Notes: generated by a model not told the origin, from the letters alone. DNA of 64,000 nt from Bacteroidetes bacterium UBA5697 (GCA_002420145.1 DIHL01000038.1:62001-126000); one strand, 5' to 3'; shown: positions 9,115-18,462, counted from the stretch's first letter. Program-made: numbers and translations.

Positions 9115-9630
9115 ATGAAGGGAAAAACAGCAAAAGAATCGTTAACTATTAATACAGAAGTCGTATTACCTAACGATACTAATCATATAGGAAATTTATT
9201 TGGAGGTAAATTATTACAATGGATGGATATTACTTCTGCCATCGCCGCTGGTAGACATTCGAGTAGAGTAGTTGTAACAGCCTCTATTAATCATGTATCG
9301 TTTGATAATCCTATTAAGCAAAACAGCGTTGTTACTTTAGAAGCTAAAGTTTCTCGTGCTTTTACGAGTAGTATGGAAGTGCATATTGATGTGTTTGTGG
9401 AAGATAGAATTACAGGTAATAGAACAAAATGCAACGAAGCGATATTTACTTTTGTAGCGATTGATCAAAACGGGGCGCCATTGCCAGTTCCTCCATTAAT
9501 TCCAGAAACAGATGAAGAGAAAAAACGTTACGAAGGTGCTTTACGCCGCCGCCAGTTATCGTTAATTTTAGGAGGAAGAATGAAACCAGATGATGCTACA
9601 GAGTTAAAAGCATTGTTTGTACAAGACTAA
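9115..9630 (+). CDS. Acyl-CoA thioesterase (hot-dog fold, YciA/BFIT type)
   Basis: Hydrolyses acyl-CoA to free acid and CoA in the cytoplasm; chain-length preference cannot be read from sequence. The 171-residue protein has one hot-dog domain with the family-typical NHIGNLFGGKLLQWMDITSA, in which the catalytic acidic residue sits on the central helix. ASINHVSFDNPI and VTLEAKVSRAFTSSMEVHID follow. It starts 53 bases from the divergent hemJ-like gene. Its last four bases overlap the end of the convergent glycosyltransferase gene. Confidence 0.92.
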   Translation: MKGKTAKESLTINTEVVLPNDTNHIGNLFGGKLLQWMDITSAIAAGRHSSRVVVTASINHVSFDNPIKQNSVVTLEAKVSRAFTSSMEVHIDVFVEDRITGNRTKCNEAIFTFVAIDQNGAPLPVPPLIPETDEEKKRYEGALRRRQLSLILGGRMKPDDATELKALFVQD

Positions 9631-10583
9631 ATACTTTTTATTTCAATATCGTTCATACATTTAAAATGTCCTTTGGGGCATTTTTTGTATCCTAATTTTG
9701 AGCAAGGCCTACAGGATAAATTTTTTACTTCCAATATTTGAGAATTTTTTCCTGCTAAATAAGGTCCCATTCCAAATTCAGGAATGGTATTTCCCCATAA
9801 AGAAATAATGTCTTTTTTGTAAGCCGCTGCAATATGCATTAAACCAGTATCAGATGTTATGACTTTATTTGCTTGCTGAATAATTGAGGCTGATTGATTT
9901 AAATTCAACTTACCACACAGGTTAATTGTTTTGTTTTTGTGAAATTGATACACTTGTTCTGCTATTGCAGCGTCTTCTTTACCACCTAATAAAATTAATG
10001 GCAGTGAACTCTTAGTGCAAATTTCTTTTAATTTATGGATAGGGATTTGCTTCGTAAAATAAGAACCGCCAACTACTAAAGCATTATAGTCTTCGTGAAA
10101 TAAAGTAGGTAACGACGAAGGAATGTCTATTTCATCTTTTTCATTAATAAAATAGTCTAAGCCTTTACCATCATTTTTTACACCTAAAGATTCAACGGTT
10201 TCAAAATATCTATCAACTATATGAACATTAGGCAATTTATTTTTTTTGAAATTCACAATCAAAAACTTTTCCCAATTTAATTTATTGAATGAGAATGATT
10301 TTTTTCCTAATACCGTTTTTAATTTCAAAGTTCTTATGTTATGATGTAAGTCGATAACATAATCGTAATTTTCTTTTTTTAATTGAGGGATGACGTCTTT
10401 TAAAGAGTCTTTAATAGTAAAAACCTTATCTACATAAATATTGTTTTCTATAACTGATAAAAAATTATGTTTAGTTACATAGTGAAGTTCTACATCTTTT
10501 AGTTGTTGTTTTATACAACGCAAAATAGGCGTCGTTAAAACGATGTCGCCAATAGAGCTAAAACGAACAACTAAAATTTTCAT
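9627..10583 (-). CDS. Glycosyltransferase family 9 (ADP-heptose:LPS heptosyltransferase-like)
   Basis: Predicted to transfer a heptose or related sugar from a nucleotide donor to lipopolysaccharide on the cytoplasmic face of the inner membrane. The 318-residue GT9 protein begins MKILVVRFSSIGDIVLTTPI, the standard GT9 N-terminus, and has the donor-site region KVITSDTGLMHIAAAYKKDI in the C-terminal half. A Cys-rich tail (SCRPCSKLGYKKCPKGHF) is common in Bacteroidota GT9 enzymes. The ADP-heptose epimerase gene hldD lies 1.6 kb away, consistent with a heptose donor. It is divergent from tatD. Confidence 0.88.
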   Translation of the reverse strand: MKILVVRFSSIGDIVLTTPILRCIKQQLKDVELHYVTKHNFLSVIENNIYVDKVFTIKDSLKDVIPQLKKENYDYVIDLHHNIRTLKLKTVLGKKSFSFNKLNWEKFLIVNFKKNKLPNVHIVDRYFETVESLGVKNDGKGLDYFINEKDEIDIPSSLPTLFHEDYNALVVGGSYFTKQIPIHKLKEICTKSSLPLILLGGKEDAAIAEQVYQFHKNKTINLCGKLNLNQSASIIQQANKVITSDTGLMHIAAAYKKDIISLWGNTIPEFGMGPYLAGKNSQILEVKNLSCRPCSKLGYKKCPKGHFKCMNDIEIKSI

Positions 10584-10603
10584 TATCTATAGTTAAAGAT
10601 CAT

Positions 10604-10611
10604 TATCTTTG
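10604..10611 (+). promoter_or_regulatory. Candidate -7 promoter element for tatD
   Basis: TATCTTTG matches the Bacteroidota -7 consensus TAnnTTTG, 25 bases before the tatD ATG, in the 53-base gap between divergent genes. No clear TTG stands at the -33 spacing. Confidence 0.45.
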
Positions 10612-10636
10612 TTTGTAAAAATAACCAATTTTTTCA

Positions 10637-11401
10637 ATGTTTATAGATACTCATACACACCTTTATTCGGAAGAATTTAACGAAGACAGAATAGCTTCTA
10701 TTAATCATGCTATGGAAAAAGGCGTATCAAAACTTTATATGCCAAATGTGGATAGTGCGAGTATTGAAGGTATGTTGGCATTGGAAGTTCATTTCCCAGA
10801 GCACTGTTATCCAATGATGGGTTTACATCCTTGTTCGGTAAAAGAAAATTATAGAGAAGAATTAGAGGTGGTGAAAAGATGGCTTGATTTAAGAAGATTT
10901 TCGGCAATTGGAGAAATAGGGATTGATTTGTATTGGGATAAAACATTTATTAAAGAACAAGAACTCGTTTTTAGAGAACAAATTTTTTGGGCCTTAGAGT
11001 ATAACTATACCATTGTCATTCACTGCCGAAATGCTTTTGATGAGATATTTGCCATTTTAAAATCATTCGAAAAACTACCTAAAGGAATATTTCATTGTTT
11101 TAGTGGTGATATTATTCAGGCACAGCAAATTTTATCTTTTGGAAATTTCAAATTAGGAATTGGTGGCGTTGTTACGTTTAAAAATTCTGGTTTAGATAAA
11201 GTAGTAGAGCAATTAAATATGAATGATATTGTTTTAGAAACAGATGCTCCTTATTTAGCGCCAGTTCCATATCGTGGCAAACGCAACGAAAGCGCTTACT
11301 TACCATTAGTAGCCGAAAAGATTGCACAAATAAAAAATATTTCAATTGATGAAGTAGCTAATATAACAACTGAAAATGCAAAGTTCATATTCGAAAACTA
11401 A
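10637..11401 (+). CDS. tatD: TatD-family metal-dependent hydrolase (DNase)
   Basis: A TIM-barrel metal-dependent phosphohydrolase of the TatD family, linked to 3'-5' DNA exonuclease activity. The 254-residue protein has the metal-binding FIDTHTHLYSEEF at the N-terminus, MMGLHPC, AIGEIGIDLYWD (the Glu ligand), IVIHCRNAFDE, GIFHCFSGD and the closing LETDAPYLAPVPYRGKRNE (the Asp ligand). The motif set is complete. Its 3' end overlaps the next gene by 26 bases, suggesting translational coupling. Confidence 0.95.
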   Translation: MFIDTHTHLYSEEFNEDRIASINHAMEKGVSKLYMPNVDSASIEGMLALEVHFPEHCYPMMGLHPCSVKENYREELEVVKRWLDLRRFSAIGEIGIDLYWDKTFIKEQELVFREQIFWALEYNYTIVIHCRNAFDEIFAILKSFEKLPKGIFHCFSGDIIQAQQILSFGNFKLGIGGVVTFKNSGLDKVVEQLNMNDIVLETDAPYLAPVPYRGKRNESAYLPLVAEKIAQIKNISIDEVANITTENAKFIFEN

Positions 11402-12227
11402 TTGGTTGTTTGATTTACCTTTGGTGAAAACAATGGTATATACGAATGCGTTTATCGCACTTTGTGCATTTGCTCAGGTGTTTTTAACCTATCGACTTTT
11501 TCATATTCCTTTGAGCTTAGACAGCAAAATCTATTTGATAGTTGTTTTGTTATCAACCTATTTACAATATAATGTCCAAAGAGGGTATTATTTTGTTAAT
11601 CAAACCAACCTTAATTCTGATCGTGGGCAGTGGATATTAAAGCACAAAAACACATTATTGTTAAGTGTAATTATTAGTCTGGTAGTTGTGTTATTTTTTA
11701 TAAACATTTTAAGTTTTGTGTCTATTGCGATAATGTCAGGAGCAGAGCTTATTTCTATACTTTATTTTTTACCACCTTTTAACTTAAGAAGATATGGTTA
11801 TTTTAAACCTTTTTTAATTTCTTTTGTATGGGTAATTAGCTGCGGTTTGGTGCCATTAATTGAGAATGAATTATTTAATACACAAAGTATTTGGTATCTA
11901 GCTTCTCAGTTTGTATTTATTTCAGTGCTATGTATGCTCTTTGATGTGAAAGAACACGAAAGTGATTTTTTGTCGGGAGTAAAAACTTACGCCAATCAAT
12001 TTGGAGTTAAGGTGACAAAAATTATTTGTGTGTGTTTGGTTTTAATTGGCTTTACTTGTTTTTATTATTTTAATCACACAATGCCTTATTTGGTTCCATC
12101 CATTATTTTAAGATCATTATTATTAATAACAGTGCTTTTAACAAAAGATAGTCGTCATGAGTTTTATTACTACTTGGTGATAGATGGTTTGTTGATTTTA
12201 CAAGCAATATTGTTTTTTATTTTTTAA
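11376..12227 (+). CDS. UbiA-prenyltransferase-like integral membrane protein, degenerate
   Basis: A 283-residue protein with about eight hydrophobic segments. Near residues 190-204 it has DVKEHESDFLSGVKT, closely resembling the second aspartate motif of UbiA prenyltransferases (consensus near DxxDxESDxxxGxKT). The first UbiA motif (NDxxD), needed to bind the prenyl diphosphate through Mg2+, is absent; the matching position reads YLQYNVQRGYYFVNQ. The protein is therefore probably a UbiA-fold relative with altered or lost transferase activity. It starts inside tatD, with the alternative ATG 19 codons on (11433), and ends overlapping the convergent hldD by four bases. The function is unknown. 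Confidence 0.6.
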   Translation: MQSSYSKTNWLFDLPLVKTMVYTNAFIALCAFAQVFLTYRLFHIPLSLDSKIYLIVVLLSTYLQYNVQRGYYFVNQTNLNSDRGQWILKHKNTLLLSVIISLVVVLFFINILSFVSIAIMSGAELISILYFLPPFNLRRYGYFKPFLISFVWVISCGLVPLIENELFNTQSIWYLASQFVFISVLCMLFDVKEHESDFLSGVKTYANQFGVKVTKIICVCLVLIGFTCFYYFNHTMPYLVPSIILRSLLLITVLLTKDSRHEFYYYLVIDGLLILQAILFFIF

Positions 12228-13189
12228 AGATATTTTTTTCCAATCAAGTAATTGCTTACATAATCTTTTACCCCATCTTCTAAACTTGTAAATGGTTTTT
12301 TATAACCCTGTGCAATAAGCTTGTTCATGTTAGCTTCTGTAAAGTATTGGTATTTATCTCTAATATCAATCGGAGTATCTATAAATTCAATGTTAGGTTC
12401 TTTGCCTAATGCTTTAAACGTTGCTTTTGCTAAATCTAAAAATGTACGTGCTTTACCACTTCCTAAATTGTAGATGCCGTTTTTAATGTTTTCGCCATAA
12501 GTAAAATATAGCACATCTACTAAATCTTTTACATACACAAAATCTCTTAACTGTCCACCATCTGTGTAGTTTGGATTGTGGGAACGAAATAATTTTACTT
12601 GACCTTTTTCATTAATTTGATTAAACGAGTGAAAAATAACAGAAGCCATTCTTCCTTTGTGATATTCGTTTGGTCCGTAAACATTAAAGAATTTAAATCC
12701 TGCCCATTTTGGAGGACAAGCCTTTTGTGTGATTGCCCATTTGTCAAAATCATTTTTACTATCTCCGTATGGATTCAGTGGTTTTAATAAATTGATTTTT
12801 GATTCATCGTCATCATATCCAAACTCACCTAAACCATAAGTTGCTGCCGATGAGGCATACACTAAAGGAATAAAATGTTTAGTGCAAGTGTTCCAAATAG
12901 ATTTGGTATAATTTAAATTAAGTTCATTAAACAATTCTACATTAAATTCAGTAGTATCTGTTCGTGCGCCAATATGATAAACAAAGTTTACTTCAGGAGC
13001 ATGCTCTTCAAACCACTCCAAAAAATGTGAACGTTCAATTTTATGTATAAAGTTTTTTGTATGGTAATTATCAATTTTTTGTAGTTGCGAAAAATCGTCT
13101 ACTAAAATTAAATTTTCGTGACCTTCTTTGTTTAGCTTACTAATTAAACAACTTCCTATAAAGCCTGCGGCACCTGTTATGACAATCAT
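12224..13189 (-). CDS. hldD: ADP-L-glycero-D-manno-heptose 6-epimerase
   Basis: Converts ADP-D-glycero-D-manno-heptose to the L-glycero form, the donor for LPS inner-core heptose. This 321-residue extended short-chain dehydrogenase has the N-terminal NAD(P) motif MIVITGAAGFIGSCLISKL, YASSAATYG with the catalytic Ser/Thr, and YGDSKNDFDKW carrying the Tyr-x-x-x-Lys-type pair. FKFFNVYGPNEYHKGRMASV and the substrate-binding LFRSHNPNYTDGGQLRDFVY follow, both characteristic of HldD. It starts 4 bases after the end of the T9SS gene on the same strand, so read-through from that gene is possible. Confidence 0.95.
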   Translation of the reverse strand: MIVITGAAGFIGSCLISKLNKEGHENLILVDDFSQLQKIDNYHTKNFIHKIERSHFLEWFEEHAPEVNFVYHIGARTDTTEFNVELFNELNLNYTKSIWNTCTKHFIPLVYASSAATYGLGEFGYDDDESKINLLKPLNPYGDSKNDFDKWAITQKACPPKWAGFKFFNVYGPNEYHKGRMASVIFHSFNQINEKGQVKLFRSHNPNYTDGGQLRDFVYVKDLVDVLYFTYGENIKNGIYNLGSGKARTFLDLAKATFKALGKEPNIEFIDTPIDIRDKYQYFTEANMNKLIAQGYKKPFTSLEDGVKDYVSNYLIGKKYL

Positions 13190-13193
13190 CGTA

Positions 13194-15284
13194 TTATTTA
13201 ATGATGGTTAATTTTTTTGTTACGGTATTGTTTTTAAATGACACTTGTACAATGTAATTTCCAGCGTTTAGTTCTTTTAAATTTAATTCGTGAGTTACGT
13301 TTCCTGTATTTACATTTTTAGTTTCAATATAAACTAATTCACCTAAAGCGTTAAATACATTAACTGTAACAAATTCATTATGAGTGGTTGTGTAGTTTAA
13401 ATAACAAACATCAGTTGTTGGATTAGGAAAAACGTTTAAACGAATATCGTTTGATGTCAATTCTTTTACAGAAACTATTGTTTCTGGATTTGAAGTTAAT
13501 TTCACTTCTTCAACATTTAAAATACTACGCTTTTTTGTGTCTGCATCATATTCACTTACCATTCCAATTAAATATATATTATCAGCATTGTATCTAAATT
13601 CACCACTAGCAGCTGTTGGTAAAGTGTAAGAATATACTTTTGTGTATGTTACGCCATTTGTTGAACCATTAGATGGAATAACACCAGAAGCTCCGTAAGC
13701 ACCGTCTGCCATATGTGTTATCACATATTGATGTTTGTATTCGGCAGGCGATAATAAATAAGTTGTAGAGTTTAAATAGGTTCCCATTTGGTAATAAGGA
13801 GATGAGCCTACGTTATAAAAAAAACTGTGCTGGTTCCAATTATTATTTGTGTTATCATTAGTAGGACCATATACATTGTTTTCTTTCACGTATAAATTTA
13901 ATCTATAATCTCCTTTCACATCACCATAAAAAGTTGTGGATACGGTTGCATCAATTTGTTTAGTTATGTTATTGTAAGAAACGTTTGTAATAGTTACTGT
14001 AGCAGGAACTTTCATTGCTAATCTTTCAGTAGTAAAAGAACTCCAATTATTTTTTTCAATGGCAACATCTGTATTAGAAGAAAAATAATGTCTATCTATG
14101 GTTGCTGATGGAAATTCGTTTGCGTAGTCTGATATAAGACCAGCGCTGCCTGTAACAACCATATTATCATTATCATGAATTGAAGAGGCAATAACATTTG
14201 TGTTTGTAGCTACAATAGAATTTAATTTAGTATAACCGTCAGGAGCCCATCCGTATCCTGCTCCCGTAAATTGCTCCATTAAAACTTTTTTGGAAGGTGA
14301 GATAGACGAAATGGTAATAGCGCCCGTAATGGTATCATTAGCATTTACTTGATCTGTTTGCCCATTAATATTACTACTCCATATTTTATAGGTATTATAA
14401 ATTGGAGTTGCAGAAACGTAAGAAGAAGTAAAAGTTAAAGTTTTAGTATCTAGATAATTTAATGCAGGAGATAGTATTTTTATTTCGGATACAGTAACTC
14501 CATTAGCCATTTTGTAATTAATAGTTAAGTTGGTAATTGGTGTATGCCCGTAGTTTTTAAATGTAGCAGAAAATGTATTAATGGCATTAACTGTTGAATA
14601 TTTATAGATATCGTGTGATATAGCCCCCGCATCAAATCCGTTTGCAATATTTTGAACAACGATATCATCCAACCAAAGCTGGTACTTATTGTTAGAGTTA
14701 TTTTTAAATGCAATTCTAATGTTTTGACCTGCGTATGCTCCTAAGGAAACGCCTCGTGATTGCCAGGTGTTTTTCTCTCCACTGTTACTATATAGTAGAG
14801 ATGTGAAATTACTGACTACAACATTTGTAGATGTATTTGTGCTTACATAAATTTCATAACCATCTAAGTTATTTAAATCAGGCGCCATAGCTTCCCAAGT
14901 TAAAACAGTATTAGCAGCGATATTATTAATCATGGGGGTAATTAACCAAGCATTAGCCGTTCCTGTTGGAGTTAGCCAAGAGGTAGATACTGCAATAGTA
15001 TCTAACGTGTTTGCTGGCACATAAGCTAACCAAGCTTTTTGTTTTTGCCCATTAGTTCTAAATGGATAATTGCCAGTTAATGTATCGGCGGTTAAGGTTC
15101 CATTATTAATAGCGGTCATAGTGCTTGGAACATCCGAATAAAAATAGGTTTGGGTACTACTATTTGCGGTATAGGTTCCTGAATTTAAGCTTAAGGCATT
15201 AAATCGTTCGCTATATAATATTTGAGAAAAAGAATTGTTTACAGAAAAGGAAACGATTATGAAATAAAATAATTTTTTAAGCAT
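13194..15284 (-). CDS. Secreted Omp28-like protein with cleaved-adhesin domain and T9SS tail
   Basis: A 696-residue secreted protein. I chose the ATG at 15284 because it gives a signal peptide (MLKKLFYFIIVSFSVNNSFS), unlike the upstream ATG at 15326. The domains are a cleaved-adhesin/choice-of-anchor-J jelly roll (~22-215, with NAWLITPMINN and YEIYVSTNT), a CARDB-like Ig segment (~220-325), and an Omp28-like thioredoxin-related region starting KKVLMEQFTGAGYGWAPDGY. The T9SS sorting domain (last ~80) has NVFPNPTTDVCYLNY, NALGELVY and LNAGNYIVQVSF. Where the next gene has CGPC, this copy has GYGW, so any redox role is lost. It is probably exported to the surface or medium; the ligand is unknown. 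Confidence 0.85.
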   Translation of the reverse strand: MLKKLFYFIIVSFSVNNSFSQILYSERFNALSLNSGTYTANSSTQTYFYSDVPSTMTAINNGTLTADTLTGNYPFRTNGQKQKAWLAYVPANTLDTIAVSTSWLTPTGTANAWLITPMINNIAANTVLTWEAMAPDLNNLDGYEIYVSTNTSTNVVVSNFTSLLYSNSGEKNTWQSRGVSLGAYAGQNIRIAFKNNSNNKYQLWLDDIVVQNIANGFDAGAISHDIYKYSTVNAINTFSATFKNYGHTPITNLTINYKMANGVTVSEIKILSPALNYLDTKTLTFTSSYVSATPIYNTYKIWSSNINGQTDQVNANDTITGAITISSISPSKKVLMEQFTGAGYGWAPDGYTKLNSIVATNTNVIASSIHDNDNMVVTGSAGLISDYANEFPSATIDRHYFSSNTDVAIEKNNWSSFTTERLAMKVPATVTITNVSYNNITKQIDATVSTTFYGDVKGDYRLNLYVKENNVYGPTNDNTNNNWNQHSFFYNVGSSPYYQMGTYLNSTTYLLSPAEYKHQYVITHMADGAYGASGVIPSNGSTNGVTYTKVYSYTLPTAASGEFRYNADNIYLIGMVSEYDADTKKRSILNVEEVKLTSNPETIVSVKELTSNDIRLNVFPNPTTDVCYLNYTTTHNEFVTVNVFNALGELVYIETKNVNTGNVTHELNLKELNAGNYIVQVSFKNNTVTKKLTIIK

Positions 15285-15435
15285 AGTATAAAATAATAGA
15301 AGGTTGGCTTTGCTATCAACCTTCACAAAAATAGGATTTTTACATCAAAATACGGACTTAGAGACCCTAAATTAAATATGATAATGCCATTTTTAGTTAA
15401 AATCACATATTCATTGCCTTCTTTTGTAAAAAAAG

Positions 15436-15464
15436 AAAAGGCTGGTGAGATTCACCAGCCTTTT
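15436..15464 (-). terminator. Terminator after the Omp28-family gene
   Basis: A perfect 13-bp stem (AAAAGGCTGGTGA / TCACCAGCCTTTT) with a GAT loop. On the minus strand the stem is followed by CTTTTCTTTTTTT. It ends transcription of the 18196-15487 gene pair. Confidence 0.85.
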
Positions 15465-15486
15465 TCGTAAACTTTAACTTAAAATT

Positions 15487-17415
15487 TTATTTAGTAACAG
15501 ATAATTTTTTTGTTACTGAACCATTTTCTGTAGCAATTACAACATTGTAAATACCAGCAGCAAATTGTTTTGTGTCAATGTTTACTTTATTAGAACCTGC
15601 ATTTAAAACAGAAACTGTTTGGTAAACAATTTGACCTACGTTATTTAAAACAGAAATAGTAACATCTGAAGAATTAACAACAGTAATGTTTACAGAAGTT
15701 TCATTAACAGTAGGATTAGGGAATAATTCAACTGCAGAAATGTTAGCATCTACATTGTTAATTCCCGTAGTTCCTGATAAGTTAATTTGGTCAATGAACA
15801 TGTTATTTCCATAGTCACTAGTTGCAACAAATTTTACTAATACAGTTGGGTTATTTGCATAAGCTGATAAATCTATAGATTCAGCTCTCCAATCACCAGC
15901 AACTGGCACATAAGAGTTTGCATTAGCAGCAGCAGTGTTTAATGCAGCACCAGCTTTGCTATATAAAGTAGCCCAAGTTGCACCACAATCAGTAGAAACC
16001 TTAACTTCTAATTGATCATTCTCTGGAGGAGAAGAATATGGAGCAGAAGCTACGTCAAAATTTAATTGAGCCGTACCAAATCCTACCAAACTTAATGGAG
16101 GTAAAACTAAATCATCAACATCTCCAGGAGCCGCAGAGTATGCAGGGTATCTTGCAGATTGAGTTGTGCTTTGGCTACCAGCAGCAGAAGATCTTGCCCA
16201 AGTAGCTGCGCCACCATCAGGATTAATTAAAAGCCAATTTGCTGGAGGAAAAGTTGCTAAAGAGAAAGTTTGAACAATTGGAGCTAATGAATATGTTCCA
16301 ACAACAGAGAATTTCTGTGTAGTGCTATTGTTTCCTAAGTTGAAATCCGTAGCACCATTAACGCTAGAAGAAATACTTACAGAGAATGTTTTAGAACCAG
16401 CCGTTAAACCAGTAATAGCATTCATTGCAACAGTAGTAGTAGCACCAGCAGCTAAGTTCCCAGTCCAGTTAACAGAAGCGCCGTTAGCAACCCCGTTTAC
16501 AAATGGATTTAAAGTCATGCTAGTGATTGCATTAGAACCATTGTTTGTTACAACAACTTGTGGGTTTAAAGATGAAGCACAAGTCATAGCAGGTAAACCA
16601 GCTACCGATTTTGCAGCAGCATCATCAGTTAATGGTGTAGCATTACCAATGCCAGCTTGTAAAACTTTTTTATTGGCATCATCTTGAATAAAACCAACCA
16701 TTTCTACTTGGCTCTTATCCCAAATATATGATGGTAAAGCACAAACAATAGTAAATGTTTGAGTTTGACCAACAGTCCAAGTGTTAGCCATTGCAGTTCC
16801 GTTAGCTAAATCTGGGAAAGACTTACGAGCTACCCAGTGAAATTCTTTTTCACCATTAGATCCTGGAGCAACTGCATAATTAATTTCTTTTTCAGTCATT
16901 ACTAAACGGAACTTTAAGTTTGTGCCTGTTGTAGTATAATTCCCAGTAGCTGTTAATGTTCCTGTTACAGTAATTGTACTAAAAGTTGCATCCCATGCTC
17001 TATTCATAGCAATAGTGAATGGAGATGTAACAGCAGCAGCAGCATTTAAAATAGTTGCTGTTGTATATCCTGGATGATCAGAAGTAGCACCAAATACAGT
17101 TGCACTTTGTCCATCGTGTCTGCAGGTAGGGGCTGATGAAATTGAATAATAAGCATCTCTCGCATCAATTTCAAGTTTATTTTGTTGGTATAAAGATGTT
17201 GGTGATGATGGCGCACTTGGAATAGCTACTTGCCATTTTAATGGAATTGTGTTATTTAAGTTTGCTGTTAATTTAACATCAAGACCAGGGTTTGTTCCAG
17301 CACAAGGTCCGCAGTTTTCTCCTGTAAACTCTTCGTAAAGAGACATACGAGGGCTTTGCGCAAAACCAACAGTGGTTAATGCCAAAAAGCTTAAAAGTGT
17401 AGTTGTTTTTTTCAT
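15487..17415 (-). CDS. Secreted Omp28-family protein with CGPC motif and T9SS tail
   Basis: A 642-residue secreted protein. Residues 1-19 form a signal peptide (MKKTTTLLSFLALTTVGFA). The Omp28-type thioredoxin-like domain begins SLYEEFTGENCGPCAGTNP, with an intact CGPC. A conserved PTCRHDG segment, an Ig/CARDB-like stretch (~270-370), and a second jelly-roll segment with WLLINPDGGAATWARSSAAG and QLEVKVSTDCGATW follow. The T9SS sorting domain (VELFPNPTVNETSVNIT, LNNVGQIVYQTV, FAAGIYNVVIATENG) closes it. Omp28 proteins are outer-membrane or secreted in the phylum and their role is uncertain. The gene lies 19 bases after the small T9SS gene and ends at a strong terminator. Confidence 0.85.
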   Translation of the reverse strand: MKKTTTLLSFLALTTVGFAQSPRMSLYEEFTGENCGPCAGTNPGLDVKLTANLNNTIPLKWQVAIPSAPSSPTSLYQQNKLEIDARDAYYSISSAPTCRHDGQSATVFGATSDHPGYTTATILNAAAAVTSPFTIAMNRAWDATFSTITVTGTLTATGNYTTTGTNLKFRLVMTEKEINYAVAPGSNGEKEFHWVARKSFPDLANGTAMANTWTVGQTQTFTIVCALPSYIWDKSQVEMVGFIQDDANKKVLQAGIGNATPLTDDAAAKSVAGLPAMTCASSLNPQVVVTNNGSNAITSMTLNPFVNGVANGASVNWTGNLAAGATTTVAMNAITGLTAGSKTFSVSISSSVNGATDFNLGNNSTTQKFSVVGTYSLAPIVQTFSLATFPPANWLLINPDGGAATWARSSAAGSQSTTQSARYPAYSAAPGDVDDLVLPPLSLVGFGTAQLNFDVASAPYSSPPENDQLEVKVSTDCGATWATLYSKAGAALNTAAANANSYVPVAGDWRAESIDLSAYANNPTVLVKFVATSDYGNNMFIDQINLSGTTGINNVDANISAVELFPNPTVNETSVNITVVNSSDVTISVLNNVGQIVYQTVSVLNAGSNKVNIDTKQFAAGIYNVVIATENGSVTKKLSVTK

Positions 17416-17434
17416 GTTTATGGTTTAGTTATTA

Positions 17435-18196
17435 TTATTTATTTACGGTGAATTTTTTTACAATTTTTGTTTTGTTGGAAGAGATTGTAGCAAAATAAAT
17501 TCCTGAACTTAAATTTTCAGAGTCAATTGCAACAGTATTTTTTCCAGCAGATAAATCAATGGATTTAATAGATACAATAGATCCTAAGCTATTAGTAATA
17601 GAAAGTGTAACATTGTCAATAGATTCAGAAGAAATCATGTTGATGTGAGCTTTACTTACTGCTGGGTTTGGATATACTGACGATACAGATGAAAAAATAG
17701 ATGCTGCTTCTTTTACAGATGACGCTGTTTCATTATATTTTAAAGTAAATGTAAATACATCGTTAGCGTCATTAATATTAAATAGTTGATATCTAATTGA
17801 AGAGTATCCTGGAGTTACTCCTTCTTCTAAATCTAACAATAATGCTAAATTTTGAGATGATAATGTTTGATTAGGAGTCAATGTCATTGTGATAGGAGAT
17901 GTATAGGTTGTTGGAGCATAACAATTTGCTCCTCCTACACAAAAATAGGCACTTGCTCCTGGATTTAAAATATCATCAAAACGTCTTAGTTTGTAATATT
18001 TAGTAGATGCTGTAATGTTTTTAGCATCAATTTCAGTAGTAATATGGTCTGACGTTGCCGTTGTATAAGAAATGATACTATTATCAGCAACAGAAGCCAT
18101 TCCATTATTTATATCAGTAACCGCTAAAGACGACTGAGCAATCATTTGAATTCCACCTAAAAATAATGTAGATGCTAAAAGTATAAGTTTTTTCAT
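17435..18196 (-). CDS. Small secreted protein with T9SS sorting domain
   Basis: A 253-residue exported protein. The signal peptide is MKKLILLASTLFLGGIQMIA. A ~145-residue domain of unknown family follows, with two cysteines close together (FCVGGANCYAP) and beta-strand-rich sequence. The T9SS tail has SSVYPNPAVSKAHINMI, ITNSLGSIVSIKSI and LSSGIYFATISSN. Only the signal peptide and tail are recognisable. It is first in a two-gene operon with the Omp28-family gene 19 bases downstream, so the two may act together outside the cell. Confidence 0.75.
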   Translation of the reverse strand: MKKLILLASTLFLGGIQMIAQSSLAVTDINNGMASVADNSIISYTTATSDHITTEIDAKNITASTKYYKLRRFDDILNPGASAYFCVGGANCYAPTTYTSPITMTLTPNQTLSSQNLALLLDLEEGVTPGYSSIRYQLFNINDANDVFTFTLKYNETASSVKEAASIFSSVSSVYPNPAVSKAHINMISSESIDNVTLSITNSLGSIVSIKSIDLSAGKNTVAIDSENLSSGIYFATISSNKTKIVKKFTVNK

Positions 18197-18462
18197 GCGC
18201 GATTGTTTTATCTATTTATTAAAAATTTCTTACACAATATTAAGAAACAAAAAGCTTAAATAATAATTCGATTTGAATAGAAATAGGATTCCTAACTCTG
18301 TTTAGTTTTATAGAAATTATTGCAATATTTTTTATAAAACCCCTCAAATAGGCTATTTGAATGTCTTTTTATCTAAAAAATAGATCTTTAGCTTTCCCGT
18401 CTTACCTAGATATTTCGTAAAATAATTATAGGATTCCTAAAACTTAGATTTTCCTAATTGAC
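18197..18462. other. Intergenic region with two copies of an 11-bp dyad
   Basis: This 266-base gene-free stretch precedes the T9SS pair and follows the nadD stop. ATAGGATTCCTAA occurs twice (18283-18295 and 18428-18440). Its core TAGGATTCCTA is an odd-length perfect dyad. No open frame of note is present and no clear TAnnTTTG promoter was found on the minus strand. Confidence 0.55.

Noticed and set aside
16322..16687. 121-codon plus-strand open frame inside the Omp28-family gene
   Set aside because: It is antisense to Ala/Thr/Val-rich coding sequence; the stop-poor frame follows from composition.
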